A DNA stretch of 64,000 bases, taken from positions 2,666,001-2,730,000 of the forward strand of contig NZ_CP010836.1 in the NCBI RefSeq assembly GCF_000935025.1, written 5' to 3'. Of this stretch, positions 43,575-55,700 are shown one piece after another. A program made the position numbers and the translations under genes. Below the pieces are notes generated by a model that was given only the letters and a program-made list of their open reading frames with translations, did no database searches and was not told where the DNA came from. The stretch comes from Sphingomonas hengshuiensis. Lineage in GTDB: Bacteria > Pseudomonadota > Alphaproteobacteria > Sphingomonadales > Sphingomonadaceae. Position 1 is the first letter of the stretch. Each line of letters begins with the position of its first letter.

Positions 43575-45389
43575 ATGCCATTTTCATCCCTCCCCGCGCT
43601 TCTCGCCGAAGCGCTCGCCGCGCGTGGTTATGCCGCGCCCACGCCTGTCCAGGCCGCTGTCCTTGAACCCGAGGCGCTTGGACGCGATCTCGTCGTCTCC
43701 GCCCAGACTGGGTCGGGGAAGACGGTTGCGTTCGGGCTTGCCATGGCCGGGGATTTGCTGGGCGAGGATGGCCGCGTCATCCCCACCCGTGAGCCCCATG
43801 CGCTGATCATCGCCCCGACGCGCGAACTCGCGCTTCAGGTCAGCCGCGAGCTGATCTGGCTCTATGGCCCCACCGGCGCGCGCATCGCGACCTGCGTGGG
43901 CGGGATGGATGCGTCAAAGGAGCGCCGCCAGCTCAACATGGGCGCGCACATCGTCGTCGGCACGCCAGGCCGCCTGCGCGACCATCTGGAGCGCGGCGCG
44001 CTCGACCTGTCGGCGCTCAAGGCCGCGGTGCTCGACGAAGCCGATGAGATGCTCGACATGGGCTTCCGCGAGGATCTGGAGGAGATCCTCGACGCGACGC
44101 CCAATACGCGGCGCACCCTGCTGTTCTCGGCAACGATGCCCAAGCCGATCGTGATGCTCGCCAAGCGCTACCAGAAGGATGCGCTGCGCATCACGACGGT
44201 AGGCGAGGATCGCGGCCATGGCGACATCAGCTACCAGGCCGTCACCGTCAGCCCGTCCGACATCGAGCATTCGGTGATCAACCTGCTGCGCTTCCACGAG
44301 GCGGAGACGGCGATGCTGTTCTGCGCCACGCGCGACAATGTCCGCCACCTCCACGCCACGTTGGTCGAGCGCGGGTTCGCCGCGGTCGCGCTGTCGGGCG
44401 AGCATAGCCAGAACGAGCGCAACCAGGCGCTCCAGGCGCTGCGCGATCGCCGCGCGCGCGTCTGCGTCGCCACCGACGTCGCCTCGCGCGGGATCGACTT
44501 GCCCAGCCTCAGTCTCGTCGTCCATGTCGAGCTGCCCCGCGATGCCGAGACGCTGCAGCACCGTTCGGGCCGAACCGGCCGCGCGGGCAAGAAGGGCACC
44601 GCCGTCCTGATCGTCCCCTATCCGCGCCGCCGCCGGGTCGAGGCGATGCTGCGCGGGGCGCGGATCAACGCCGACTGGATCGACGCGCCGACCGCCGACC
44701 AGATTCGCGCGAACGACCGCGAGCGCCTGCTCGCCGCGCTGCTGGCGCCGATCGAAGTCGACGAAGAGGATGCCGCGCTGGCCGAGCGCCTGCTCGCCGA
44801 AAAGACGCCGCAGGAAATCGCCGCCGCGCTCGTCCACGCCCACCGCGCCGCGATGCCCCAGCCCGAGGAAATGGCCGAGCAGACCCCCGAGGCGCGCCGC
44901 GCCGCACAGGCCGAGCGGCACCGTCCGGGGTTCGAGGATGTGGTGTGGTTCCGCATGGACATTGGTCGTCGCCAGAACGCCGATCCGCGCTGGGTCCTCC
45001 CGCTGATCTGCCGTCGCGGGGCGCTAACCAAGAACGATATCGGTGCGATCCGCATCGGCCCGAACGAGACGATGTTCCAGGTGCCGCGCGCGATCGCGTC
45101 CAAATTCGCCGCCGCGGTCGCCAAGACTGCGGAAGCGGACGAGGATGTCCGGATCGAAGCAGCGCCCGATGGCCCGCCCCAGCATGACGGCCCGCGCGGC
45201 CATGACGGCCCGCGCCCGCAGCGCAACGGCCCCAACCGCTCCGGGCCGCCGCGCTCCGGCCCCGGCGGCCCGCCGCGTGGCCGCCCCGGCGCTGACGGTC
45301 CCGGCGGCGGCGGCGGCGCGCCCTATCGCTCCAACGTCGGCGCCCCGCACAAGGCTCGCCCCTTCCGCAAGGGGCCGCCGCGCGGGTGA
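43575..45389 (+). CDS. DEAD-box RNA helicase with DbpA-type C-terminal domain
   Basis: A 604-residue helicase. Motifs in order: Q-motif region YAAPTPVQAAVL, motif I AQTGSGKT, Ia PTRELA, II DEAD (VLDEADEMLDMGF), III SAT (FSATMP), V ATDVASRGID and VI HRSGRTGRAGKKG. A DbpA-type RNA-binding domain (DVVWFRMDIGRRQNADPRWV onward) follows, and the last ~80 residues are a disordered Gly/Pro/Arg tail (HDGPRGHDGPRPQRNGP). By domain content it probably acts in ribosome assembly. The stop overlaps the GTG of the next gene. Confidence 0.95.
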   Translation: MPFSSLPALLAEALAARGYAAPTPVQAAVLEPEALGRDLVVSAQTGSGKTVAFGLAMAGDLLGEDGRVIPTREPHALIIAPTRELALQVSRELIWLYGPTGARIATCVGGMDASKERRQLNMGAHIVVGTPGRLRDHLERGALDLSALKAAVLDEADEMLDMGFREDLEEILDATPNTRRTLLFSATMPKPIVMLAKRYQKDALRITTVGEDRGHGDISYQAVTVSPSDIEHSVINLLRFHEAETAMLFCATRDNVRHLHATLVERGFAAVALSGEHSQNERNQALQALRDRRARVCVATDVASRGIDLPSLSLVVHVELPRDAETLQHRSGRTGRAGKKGTAVLIVPYPRRRRVEAMLRGARINADWIDAPTADQIRANDRERLLAALLAPIEVDEEDAALAERLLAEKTPQEIAAALVHAHRAAMPQPEEMAEQTPEARRAAQAERHRPGFEDVVWFRMDIGRRQNADPRWVLPLICRRGALTKNDIGAIRIGPNETMFQVPRAIASKFAAAVAKTAEADEDVRIEAAPDGPPQHDGPRGHDGPRPQRNGPNRSGPPRSGPGGPPRGRPGADGPGGGGGAPYRSNVGAPHKARPFRKGPPRG

Positions 45390-45847
45390 GCGGGCCGGTT
45401 CGCATCCTCGTCGATGCCGATGCCTGCCCGGTCAAGGAAGAGATCTACAAGGTCGCTTTCCGCCACGAAGTGCCGGTGGTGATCGTCAGCAACGCCTGGC
45501 TGCGCATCCCCCAGCACCCGCTGCTCAGCCGGCAGGTGGTAAGCGACGCCTTCGACGCCGCCGACGACTGGATCGCGGCGGCGGCGGACGCGGGGTGCGT
45601 GGTGATAACCGCCGACATCTTGCTGGCCGACCGCGCGCTGAAGGCCGGCGCGCAGGTCCTGTCCCCCACCGGCAAGCCCTTCACCCCCAGTTCGATCGGC
45701 GCCGCCATCGCGACCCGCGCGATCATGGCCGATTTGCGCGCCGGGGGCGAACAGATCGGCGGACCCGCGCCGTTCGCGAAGACCGATCGCTCGCGGTTTC
45801 TGGGGGCGCTGGATCAGGTGGTGGTGGGGTTGAAGCGGGGCCGGTGA
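45386..45847 (+). CDS. YaiI/YqxD-family (DUF188) protein
   Basis: A 153-residue protein starting at a GTG that overlaps the helicase stop by 4 bases. It shows the family pattern ILVDADACPVKEEIYKVAFR, then VVIVSNAWLRIPQHP and GCVVITADILLADRALKAG. This PIN-like fold has conserved Asp residues compatible with a nuclease, but no activity is established. Coupling to an RNA helicase suggests an RNA-related role. Confidence 0.93.
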   Translation: MSGPVRILVDADACPVKEEIYKVAFRHEVPVVIVSNAWLRIPQHPLLSRQVVSDAFDAADDWIAAAADAGCVVITADILLADRALKAGAQVLSPTGKPFTPSSIGAAIATRAIMADLRAGGEQIGGPAPFAKTDRSRFLGALDQVVVGLKRGR

Positions 45848-45978
45848 ACAAGAGCCTCGCCCGAGGCTTGCACCCAGACCGAGACGTTACTACATTAATG
45901 GCAAGGATTGGGCTTTCCCGGTCGACGTCAGGGCTTCGGACAACCGGAGCCCTTTCGTTTGCAGGCCGCTTCGACATC

Positions 45979-46716
45979 TCAGGGAAAGACCTTGAAATGG
46001 TGGATGCGCTTGGCAACGATGTCGAACGCACGGTTTGGCTGGTCGGGCCTTAATGCCCGCAGCGCAAGAGGGCGGGCAATCAGGTCGCTGAGTTGGTGTC
46101 CCGCCATGTTCGCCGCTTTGGGTACAAAAAGCGGTTCCAACGGAGTTCGCATGAAGTCGACGGCGCGCCAACCCCATCGCTTGTCGTTGGACGCGACCCT
46201 TCGAAATTCCAGTTCGAGCTGCCGATCTTCCTCGCGTCCCCGCGCCTCAAACAATACATGGGTACGCCGGCCACGCTGTCCATCGGCTACCAACCTATTG
46301 CTGAGTTTCTCCATGCAGAACTGCATCGCAATCTCATACGGATTCCAAGGATCGCTATAGCGGGCTTTGTGCTTCAGCTTATCTATAACGGCGCAATAAG
46401 CGTGAAAGCGCGCCCCCACCATGATCTTGGTGAGATCCGTCATAAAGCCGTCCCGCAGCGCGACGTCTTGCCTCAAGAATGCGAAGGGCGGCTCCTGTTT
46501 ACGGATTTCCCGCTCGTGAAGTACGGCGGCATCATGCCCAAAATACTTGAACTTGAGACGGCGAAATGACGGCTCTATTTCATTGATATAATCGGTCTTC
46601 TCAAACACACAGAATACAAGCGCGAACACTGGAAATTGCGGGTCAATCGAAATCAACCCATGGTCGCCGCTCTCATCGGCAAAGACAATGTAGTCACTGA
46701 ACTCCGACATGCACAA
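45979..46716 (-). CDS. DUF3800-domain protein
   Basis: A 245-residue protein (a start two codons later at MSEFSDYIVFADE is as likely). The N-terminal VFADESGDHGL motif with its Asp-Glu pair and the later acidic positions mark DUF3800, an RNase H-like family found mostly in mobile or defence-associated contexts. The DNA has lower GC than the neighbours, and the gene stands alone between a DUF188 gene and a peptidase, which suggests acquisition. No partner system is visible. Confidence 0.85.
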   Translation of the reverse strand: MCMSEFSDYIVFADESGDHGLISIDPQFPVFALVFCVFEKTDYINEIEPSFRRLKFKYFGHDAAVLHEREIRKQEPPFAFLRQDVALRDGFMTDLTKIMVGARFHAYCAVIDKLKHKARYSDPWNPYEIAMQFCMEKLSNRLVADGQRGRRTHVLFEARGREEDRQLELEFRRVASNDKRWGWRAVDFMRTPLEPLFVPKAANMAGHQLSDLIARPLALRALRPDQPNRAFDIVAKRIHHFKVFP

Positions 46717-46818
46717 TTTGTGGATTCAACCGCTTGGAAAGGCAATGGCCCGTTTCGCCCCCCTATCCCGCCCCCACCCGCACCGCTAAACCCGCCCCAA
46801 CACAGGGGAACACACCAC

Positions 46819-48165
46819 ATGCGCCGCACCACCACCGCCGCCTTCGCCGCCCTCCTCGCGGCCACCACCTTCGCCACCCCCGCCACGGCCCAGACGGTCA
46901 GCGAGTCCTCGGTGCGCGGCCATGTCTCCTATCTCGCGGGCGATGCCCTGCGCGGTCGGGGTAGCGCCACCCCCGACGAGGCCGCCGCCGCCGCCTATGT
47001 CGCCGCAGTGTTTCGCGGCTACGGCCTCCAGACTGCGCCGGGGATGACCGGCTATACCCAGACTGCCGAGATCATCGGCTATCGGCTCGACAGCCCGGCG
47101 GTGCTCACCGTCAACGGCACCGCGATCGCCTCGCCGTTGCTCTTCGCGGCGTCGGGCCAGCCGGTGCGGGGGACGCTCAGCCTCTTTGCGGGGACCGATC
47201 CGAAGGTAGCGCCCGCCAGCGACGTCGTGATCCTCACTGCGCCGGGCAATCCGCTGCGGCTGGCGGGCGCGCTCGATCCCGCCAAGGTCAGGCTGGTCAT
47301 CGTGCGCGCCACCGCTGATGTGCGCAGCGCCTATGACCGGGTCGGCGGCAAGCCCCGGATGCCGACCACGCTCAAGGGCCAGCCGCCCCGCCCGCGCCCC
47401 AATGTCGTCGCCCTCCCCGATGCCGCGTTCGACGCGCTCGTCGCCCAGCCGGGGGCACAGGTCGCGCTCGACCTGCCGGGGCTGGTGGAGGAAGTGCGGA
47501 CCACCACCAACGCGATCGGCTATCTCCCCGGCACCGATCCCAAGGCGGGGGTGCTGCTGCTCAGCGCGCATCTCGACCATCTCGGGCCGCGCCCCGATGG
47601 CAAGGTGATGCATGGCGCCAATGACGACGCATCGGGCACGACCGCGGTGCTCGAATTGGCGCAGGCGCTGGCGGGGAAGAAGCATCGCCGGGGGCTGCTC
47701 TTCGTCGCTTATGGCAGCGAGGAGATTGGCGGCTTCGGATCGCGCTATTTCGCCGCCAATCCGCCGGTGCCGCTGGACAGGATCGTCGCGAATATCGAAT
47801 TCGAGATGATCGGCGCGCAGGACCCCAAGCTGCCCGCGGGCGACATGATGATGACGGGGTATGAACGCTCGAACCTCGGCGCCGCGCTCAAGGACCATGG
47901 CGGGCGCGTCGCCGCGGACCCATATCCGGAGCAGAACTTCTTCCAGCGATCGGACAATTACAGCCTCGCGCTGAAGGGCATCGTCGCGCACACGATTTCG
48001 GGATGGGCGGTGGTGCCGACCTATCACACGCCCGAGGACACGCTCGCGAACCTCGACATCCCGTTCATGGCGCGCGCGATCCAGTCGCTGATCGCGCCGG
48101 TGCGCTGGATGGCGGACAGCCGCTTCACGCCGCAATGGGCACCGGGCGGGCGGCCCCGCGAGTAA
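46819..48165 (+). CDS. Exported M28-family zinc aminopeptidase
   Basis: About 448 residues from the ATG at 46819. A signal peptide (ending TAQT) precedes a PA-like inserted region and the M28 catalytic core. The zinc ligands are visible: His-x-Asp in LLLSAHLDHLG, Asp in HGANDDASGT, Glu-Glu in AYGSEEIGGFGS, and the final His in VPTYHTPEDTLANL. It probably degrades peptides in the periplasm. No metal ligand is missing. Confidence 0.92.
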   Translation: MRRTTTAAFAALLAATTFATPATAQTVSESSVRGHVSYLAGDALRGRGSATPDEAAAAAYVAAVFRGYGLQTAPGMTGYTQTAEIIGYRLDSPAVLTVNGTAIASPLLFAASGQPVRGTLSLFAGTDPKVAPASDVVILTAPGNPLRLAGALDPAKVRLVIVRATADVRSAYDRVGGKPRMPTTLKGQPPRPRPNVVALPDAAFDALVAQPGAQVALDLPGLVEEVRTTTNAIGYLPGTDPKAGVLLLSAHLDHLGPRPDGKVMHGANDDASGTTAVLELAQALAGKKHRRGLLFVAYGSEEIGGFGSRYFAANPPVPLDRIVANIEFEMIGAQDPKLPAGDMMMTGYERSNLGAALKDHGGRVAADPYPEQNFFQRSDNYSLALKGIVAHTISGWAVVPTYHTPEDTLANLDIPFMARAIQSLIAPVRWMADSRFTPQWAPGGRPRE

Positions 48166-48399
48166 GCGACGGGCGTTCTGGCGGGCGCCCGGACCAGGGT
48201 GAATTTCACGCGAAGGCGCCAAGATTTGCGCGCTTCTTCTTCGCGGCGGAACAGAAACATTGCACCGCGCCGGTTTGCCGGAGGCTCCAACGCCTGAATT
48301 GGTGGAGCCTGTATGTGCAAGACAATGAACAAGTTTTCGCTGGAAGTGCGCGATGAGCGAGTGCTCCGCCCCCTCCCCGGCGCATTTCCAAACGCCCTC
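48166..48399. other. Converging intergenic region with a hairpin
   Basis: 234 bases between two converging genes. It contains an 8-bp stem (AGGCTCCA at 48282-48289 with TGGAGCCT at 48303-48310) that could end transcription. Otherwise nothing recognisable was seen. Confidence 0.5.
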
Positions 48400-49746
48400 T
48401 TAACCGCCGGCCATCCATGCGAAGCGCGCGACGAACAGCGCGGCCAGCACCAGCAACAGCCAGTCGCTCTTCGATATTCTCCCGCGGACCAGCTTGAGCA
48501 GCGCATGCGCGGTGATCCCGAACGCCAGCCCGTTGGCGATCGAGAAGGTCAGCGGGATCATCACCAGCGTCAGGAAGGCGGGGAGTGCCACCTCGGGTTC
48601 GTCCCACGGCACCTCGGCGAGCGGCGCCATCATCAGCGCTCCGACCAGCACAAGCGCGGGCGCCGTCGCGGCGAGCGGGATCAGTTGTGCATAGGGTGCG
48701 GCGAGCATCGCGACGAGGAACAGGGCGCCGGTGACGATCGCCGTCAATCCGGTGCGACCGCCCGCCTGCACCCCCGCCGCGCTCTCGACATAGGACGTGA
48801 CGGTGCTCGTCCCCATCAGCGCGCCGAACATCGTAGCGAACGAATCGGCGACGAGGATGCGATTGAGCCGCGGGATGCGGCCATCGGCGCCGATCAGCCC
48901 GGCGCGGCGGGTGACGCCCACCAGGGTTCCGATATTGTCGAACAAGTCGACGAACAGGAACACGAACAATATCTCGAACAGCGCCAGCCCATGCCCCGAA
49001 AAGCCGAACACCCCGCCCAGGTCGAGCTGGAACGCCGTCTGCGCGATGGCGCCCAGGTCATAAGGCTGGGGCGTGAACGCGACGAGACCCGTTGCCCAGC
49101 CGAGCGCCGTGGTGGCGAGGATCGCGATCAGTATCGCCCCGCGTACCTGCCATGCCGAAAGCGCCGCGACGAGCACCAGCCCGACCAGCGCCAGCACCGC
49201 GCCGGGCGCGCGCAAGTCGCCCAGCGCAACCGCGGTTGCCGGGTTCGACACGACGATCCCCGCGTTCCGCAGCCCGATAAACGCTATGAACAGCCCGATG
49301 CCGCCGGCCACCGCCGCGAACAGATGCTGCGGGATCGACGCAATGATCATCTGCCGGATGCCCGCAACCGTCAGCACCAGGAACGCCACGCCGGAGACGA
49401 ACACGCACCCCAGCGCCACTTGCCACGGCACGCCCATCGCCTGGACGACGGTGAAGCTGAAATAGGCGTTGAGCCCCATGCCCGGCGCCAGCGCGAGCGG
49501 CATGTTGGCAAGGCTGCCCATCAGGATGCTGGCCACGCCCGCGGCAAGGCACGTCGCCGCCGCCACTGCCGCAACCGGCATTCCCGCCTGGCCGAGGATC
49601 GCCGGGTTGACCAGGATGATATAAGCCATGGTGAGGAACGTGGTGGCCCCCGCCAGCACTTCGGTGCGGACATTGGTGCCCGCGGCGGCGAGCCCGAACC
49701 GCCGCTCCAGCACCCCTGCCCGTTCTTCGACCGGCTCGCCCATCAT
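48400..49746 (-). CDS. NCS2-family purine permease (AzgA-like)
   Basis: About 448 residues from MMGEPVEE at 49746; a G-rich stretch (GGGGG) lies ahead of it. It has roughly 12-14 hydrophobic segments and the AzgA-type landmarks VLAGATTFLTMAYIILVNPA, ALAPGMGLNAYFSFTVV and GTSTVTSYVESAAGVQAGGR. It would import guanine, hypoxanthine or adenine with protons. It is followed in the opposite reading sense by the amidase/AtzG pair upstream, so all three may serve nitrogen salvage. Confidence 0.92.
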   Translation of the reverse strand: MMGEPVEERAGVLERRFGLAAAGTNVRTEVLAGATTFLTMAYIILVNPAILGQAGMPVAAVAAATCLAAGVASILMGSLANMPLALAPGMGLNAYFSFTVVQAMGVPWQVALGCVFVSGVAFLVLTVAGIRQMIIASIPQHLFAAVAGGIGLFIAFIGLRNAGIVVSNPATAVALGDLRAPGAVLALVGLVLVAALSAWQVRGAILIAILATTALGWATGLVAFTPQPYDLGAIAQTAFQLDLGGVFGFSGHGLALFEILFVFLFVDLFDNIGTLVGVTRRAGLIGADGRIPRLNRILVADSFATMFGALMGTSTVTSYVESAAGVQAGGRTGLTAIVTGALFLVAMLAAPYAQLIPLAATAPALVLVGALMMAPLAEVPWDEPEVALPAFLTLVMIPLTFSIANGLAFGITAHALLKLVRGRISKSDWLLLVLAALFVARFAWMAGG

Positions 49747-49804
49747 CTGCGCCCCCGCATCACACTGCACCGCAGCATAGCCCGTGCTTCGCGCAACGGA
49801 AGCG

Positions 49805-51130
49805 TCATGTCGCGGGCGACGTGACTCCGATCAGCCCATCGGCCTCCAGCCGCGCGGCAAAGGCGAAAAGCGTCGCTTCCGCGCCGGGCTTGCCGACCAG
49901 CTGAAACCCCAAGGGCAGCTTGCCCGGACGCAGCAGGGGCGCGGCGATGACGGGCAGCCCGATGAAGCTCAGCGGCTGGGTATAGATGCCCAGATGCGCG
50001 CGCGCCGGCACGCGCATCCCGTCGACTACGACCATGGGGTCCTCGACCAGGGGCGCCTCGACACCGGCTGCGGGCGCGATCAGCACGTCCTGTGCCTCGA
50101 ACAGCCGTGCAGCCTCGGCGCGGAACCATTCGCGAAAACGCTCGGCGGCCCGATAGGCGGAGCCGGGCATCAGCGCACCCGCGATCAGCCGGTCGCGCGT
50201 CTGCGGATCGAATTCCGCGGCGCGGCGGCGCAGTTCGGGCAGGTGCAGCGATCCTCCCTCCACCGCAGTCATCAGGAAGGCCGCCGATCGCGCCGCCTCG
50301 ACCTCGGGCAGTTCCACCATGGGGATGCCGCCAAGATGGGCGCCGATCGCGTCGATTCCCTGCAAAAGTTCGGGTGCGACGTTGCGTTCGAACCAGCCGC
50401 CGAGCCGCGCCACCCGCGGCGCGGCCACGCCCTGCTCCGCCGCTCCGCCGAGCACGCCCCACACCAGTTGCAGATCGGCGACCGACGTGGCGAAGGGCCC
50501 GATATCGTCGAAGCTGTCGACGAACGGGAACACGCCCGCCATCGGCAACCCGCCATGCGTCGGCTTGAGCCCATAGACGCCGCACAGCGCCGCGGGCACG
50601 CGGATCGATCCATTGGTGTCCGAACCCAGCGTCAGCGGCAGCATCCCCGCCGCCACCGCCGCCGCCGAACCGCCGGACGATCCGCCCGCCAGCCGGGCGC
50701 GATCATGGGGATTACGGGTGGTGCCGAAAGCCGCGTTGATCGTCGCGAAGCCATAGGCAAACTCGTCCATGTTGAGCGTCGCGACAAGCACCGCGCCAGC
50801 GTCCTTGAGCCGCCGCACGGCTTCGGCGTCGCAAGGCGCCGGCGAAGCATCGCGCCGCATCCCGGCGCCCGCCGTGGTCGCCAGCCCGGCGACGTCGAAC
50901 AGGTCCTTCACGCCGAAGGGGACCCCGGCCAGAGGACCGGGGTCCTCGCCCCGGGCCACCGCAGCATCGATCGCCGCGGCTGCATCGAGCGCCTCGGCGG
51001 CAAGAATGCGCGTGGCTGCGACCAGTTCGCCATTATCCCGGTCGAGCGCGGCCAGTGCCGAACAGGCAATCGCAACCGCGCTTCTCCGCCCAGAACGGAC
51101 ATCCGCCGCAATCCCGGCGAGCATGCTCAT
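49805..51130 (-). CDS. AtzE-like amidase
   Basis: About 441 residues from the ATG at 51130 (MSMLAGIAADVRSG). The amidase-signature triad is Lys75 (GVPFGVKDLFDVAG), cis-Ser151 (GGSSGGSAAA) and nucleophile Ser175 (SDTNGSIRVPA). AtzE-type enzymes hydrolyse 1-carboxybiuret and related ureido compounds in s-triazine and cyanurate breakdown, in complex with AtzG. The tiny upstream gene overlaps by ATGA and looks like that partner. The permease gene follows 58 bases downstream. The natural substrate here is not known. Confidence 0.85.
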   Translation of the reverse strand: MSMLAGIAADVRSGRRSAVAIACSALAALDRDNGELVAATRILAAEALDAAAAIDAAVARGEDPGPLAGVPFGVKDLFDVAGLATTAGAGMRRDASPAPCDAEAVRRLKDAGAVLVATLNMDEFAYGFATINAAFGTTRNPHDRARLAGGSSGGSAAAVAAGMLPLTLGSDTNGSIRVPAALCGVYGLKPTHGGLPMAGVFPFVDSFDDIGPFATSVADLQLVWGVLGGAAEQGVAAPRVARLGGWFERNVAPELLQGIDAIGAHLGGIPMVELPEVEAARSAAFLMTAVEGGSLHLPELRRRAAEFDPQTRDRLIAGALMPGSAYRAAERFREWFRAEAARLFEAQDVLIAPAAGVEAPLVEDPMVVVDGMRVPARAHLGIYTQPLSFIGLPVIAAPLLRPGKLPLGFQLVGKPGAEATLFAFAARLEADGLIGVTSPAT

Positions 51131-51306
51131 GCCATGGCGTCCCCGGGCGACCGCCCGCAATTGCTGGCCTCGACTTTCTCGGCATGGCCCTTGAGCGTAC
51201 GAAGAATGTCCGCAACACCCGCCAGACTATCCCCCTCGAGGATTATTCCGCGATACTCGGCAAGCGAGCGGGCGAGAGCGACATAGTTTACGGACGTGTC
51301 GGGCAT
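51127..51306 (-). CDS. AtzG-like small partner of the amidase
   Basis: A 59-codon frame from the ATG at 51306, reading MPDTSVNYVALARSLAEYRG and continuing IILEGDSLAGVADILRTLKG to GDAMA. The pattern of two short helices with a Gly-Val in the middle resembles DUF4089/AtzG subunits, which are about 60 residues and sit just upstream of AtzE. The stop TGA overlaps the amidase ATG by 4 bases, exactly as in such pairs. The frame is short, and no ribosome binding site stands out (GGGGAT only). Confidence 0.7.
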   Translation of the reverse strand: MPDTSVNYVALARSLAEYRGIILEGDSLAGVADILRTLKGHAEKVEASNCGRSPGDAMA

Positions 51307-52751
<1,445 letters not shown>

Positions 52752-52783
52752 GCCGGGGACGGACGCCAAATCACGACGGACGG

Positions 52784-55700
52784 ATGGGAGACGCGGTGTT
52801 GTTAGGTCAAAGTGCAGTCATCGCGTTTCTCACCAGTCTCGCCGGCGCCGCACCTGGCCCGCAGGCGGCACCGGAGGGGCCGTGCGACCTCTACGCTGCC
52901 AAAGGGACGCCCTGCGTCACCGCGCACAGCACGACGCGCGTGCTGTTCTCCCGCTATGACGGCCCGCTCTATCAGGTCCAGCGCCACTCCGACGATCGCG
53001 TGCTCGACATCGGCATCGTCCGCGCGGGCTATGCCGATGCCGGGGCGCAGGACCGCTTCTGCGCCGACACACTCTGTGTCATCACGCGGATCTATGACCA
53101 GTCGGGCAAGGGCAATCATCTCTATCAGGCGCCGCCCGGCCCGCTCTATCCGGGCCCGGCCAAGGGCGCGTTCGATGCCCAGCCGATCGCCGACATGGCG
53201 CCGATCACGCTGGGCGGGCACAAGGTCTATGGCGTGTACATCATGCCGGGCATGGGCTTTCGCAACAACAATGCCCGCGACCTGCCGATCAACGACGAGG
53301 CGGCGGGAATCCACACGGTCGTCGACGGCACGCATTACAGCAATGGCTGCTGCTTCAACTATGGCAATGCGTCGACCAACGGGCTGGCAGTGGGCACCGG
53401 CACGATGGAGAGCGTCTATTTCGGCACGTCGAGCGGATGGGGCAGCGGCTCCGGCAAGGGGCCGTGGATCATGTCCGACATGGAGGCGGGGCTGTTCTCG
53501 GGCTATGATGCCGGAGTAAATGCGGCGGACCCGTCGATCGACTGGCGCTTCGTCACCGGCGTGTTCGGCGGCGGCGGGCGCAATTTCTGGAGCCTGCGAG
53601 GCGGCGATGCCCAGAGCGGCCCGCTCCAGACCTTCTACGCCGGCGCGCGGCCCGGCTCGCGCGAGAACAATGCCTATTTCCCGATGCGCAAGAAGGGCGC
53701 GATCCAGATGGGCAATGGCGGCGACAACGGCAACGGATCGGCGGGCACCTTCTACGAAGGCGTGATGACCGCCGGCCAGCCCGCCGATGCCGTCACCGAC
53801 GCGGTCCAGGCCAATATCGTCGCGGCACGCTATGGCCTGCCGCTGCTCACCCAATCGCGGCTGGTCAGCTTCCGCCCCGCCAATACTGCCGAGATGACGG
53901 CGACTTTCACCAACAGCAGCCGCGAACCCGCAACCGACGTGGCGCTGGCCGTGGCACTGCCCGCAGGCTGGACCGCAAGCGCTGCTACCCCCGCGCGCTT
54001 CGCCGAAGTCGCACCGGGGGCCAGCGTGCACGTGCGGTTCGAAGTCACCTCGCCCGGTGCCGATGCCAGCGCCGGTTTCCTCACCACCCGCGCGGACTGG
54101 CGCACGGGGACCGAGCGGCGCTCCGACACCAGCGTCCAGCGCGTGCGCAGCGCACGGCCCGTCAAGATCAACGAAGTCCGCTTCGCGAGCGGCGGCAACG
54201 CGACCAACCAGTTCGTCGAACTGTACAACGCCGCGCCGACTCCGGTCGATATTTCAGGCTGGAAGCTCGTCAACACCCGGACCTTCTTCGCGCCCGTGCC
54301 GCTGGCGACGCTCCCGGCGGGGACGCGGCTGGCGCCCGGGAGCCATTATCTGCTCGGCCTCGCCACCTCGGGGCTGGTCGCTCCGGCAGCGGCAGGGGCC
54401 ACCACGCTCGTTCTGCGCAGCGTCGAGGGCTTCGCCACCGGCCAGCGTATCGCGCTCGACGGCGAGCATGCGACGGTCAAGACGCTCGGCACCGCGGCGA
54501 GCGCGCCCACGACGATCTTCATCCCGGTCTCCACCGGCCCCTGGCTCACCGTCCCCGCCGGATCGACCACCCTCCCCGTCGCGCAGGCAACGGGCTTCGC
54601 GGTCGGCGAGAAAATGGCGATCGACACGGGCGCGGCGCAGGAGATCGTCACCGTCACTGCGGTCGGCAAGGCCGGGACACAGACCACGCTCGCCACCGCC
54701 GTGACCGCGGGGACGCGCGTCATCAAGGTCGCTGACGTCGCCAACCTCCTGCCCGGCGACCGGCTCACGCTAGGGACCGGCCAGCGGATGGATCATATCC
54801 AGGTCGCTGCGATCGGCACCCCCGGCGCGACCGGGACCGGCGTTACCCTCACGGCGCCGCTGAAGTTCGACAATATCGAGGGCGTCGACGTCGCGGGCCC
54901 CGGCACCGGCATCACCTTCACCCCCGCGACGCGCCTTGCGCACAAGAGCGGCGACGCGGTGCAGGCGCTGGGCAGCGGCATCACGCTCGCCCAGCCGCTC
55001 AAGCGCCGCCATGCCGATGGCGCGCCCGTGGTCAATGCCCAAGTGCGCAGCGCCGGCTATCAGGGCCCCACCCCGCATCACTGGTTCGGCGGCCCGCTCT
55101 CGATCCGCGGCGGCGCGATCAGCTTGACCGACCCCAGCGGCACGGTGCTGGTCGACGCGATCGTCTATGGATCGCAGCAGAGCAATTCCAGCGCCAGCGG
55201 CGCGGTCACCGCGCCGGAGATCGCGACGCTGGAGGGCGTGCAGCGTCAGGGCGGCTGCATCGCGGTCATCCCCGGCGCAGGCTCGGGGCCCAGCGCCCCC
55301 GCGACTGCGCTCGCCGCATCGGCGCCCGGCGCACCCGACCGCAGCATCGGGCGCTTTCCCGACGGCGCCGACAGCGACAGCCTGTGCCGGGATTTCGTGG
55401 TCCAGCCCGCCACGCTCCTGCCCCAGGGCGCAAAGGCGGGCGCCGCCGCAGTGATGGTCGCCAACGTCACCGATTTCATGCCCGGCCAGTCGATCACGAT
55501 CGGCGCGGCAGACGCGCAGGAACGCGCCGTCGTCGCCAGCGTCGGCAGCGCGGGCGCGACGACGGTCCGCACCGGCAGCGAGCAGGGCGGCACCGTCCTC
55601 CAGGTCGCCAGCACGATGGGCTTCACCCCCGGTCAGGCAATCACGATCGGCGAGGGTGCCGGCGCAGAGACCGCCACCGTCAAGGCGGCGCAGGGCGGGC

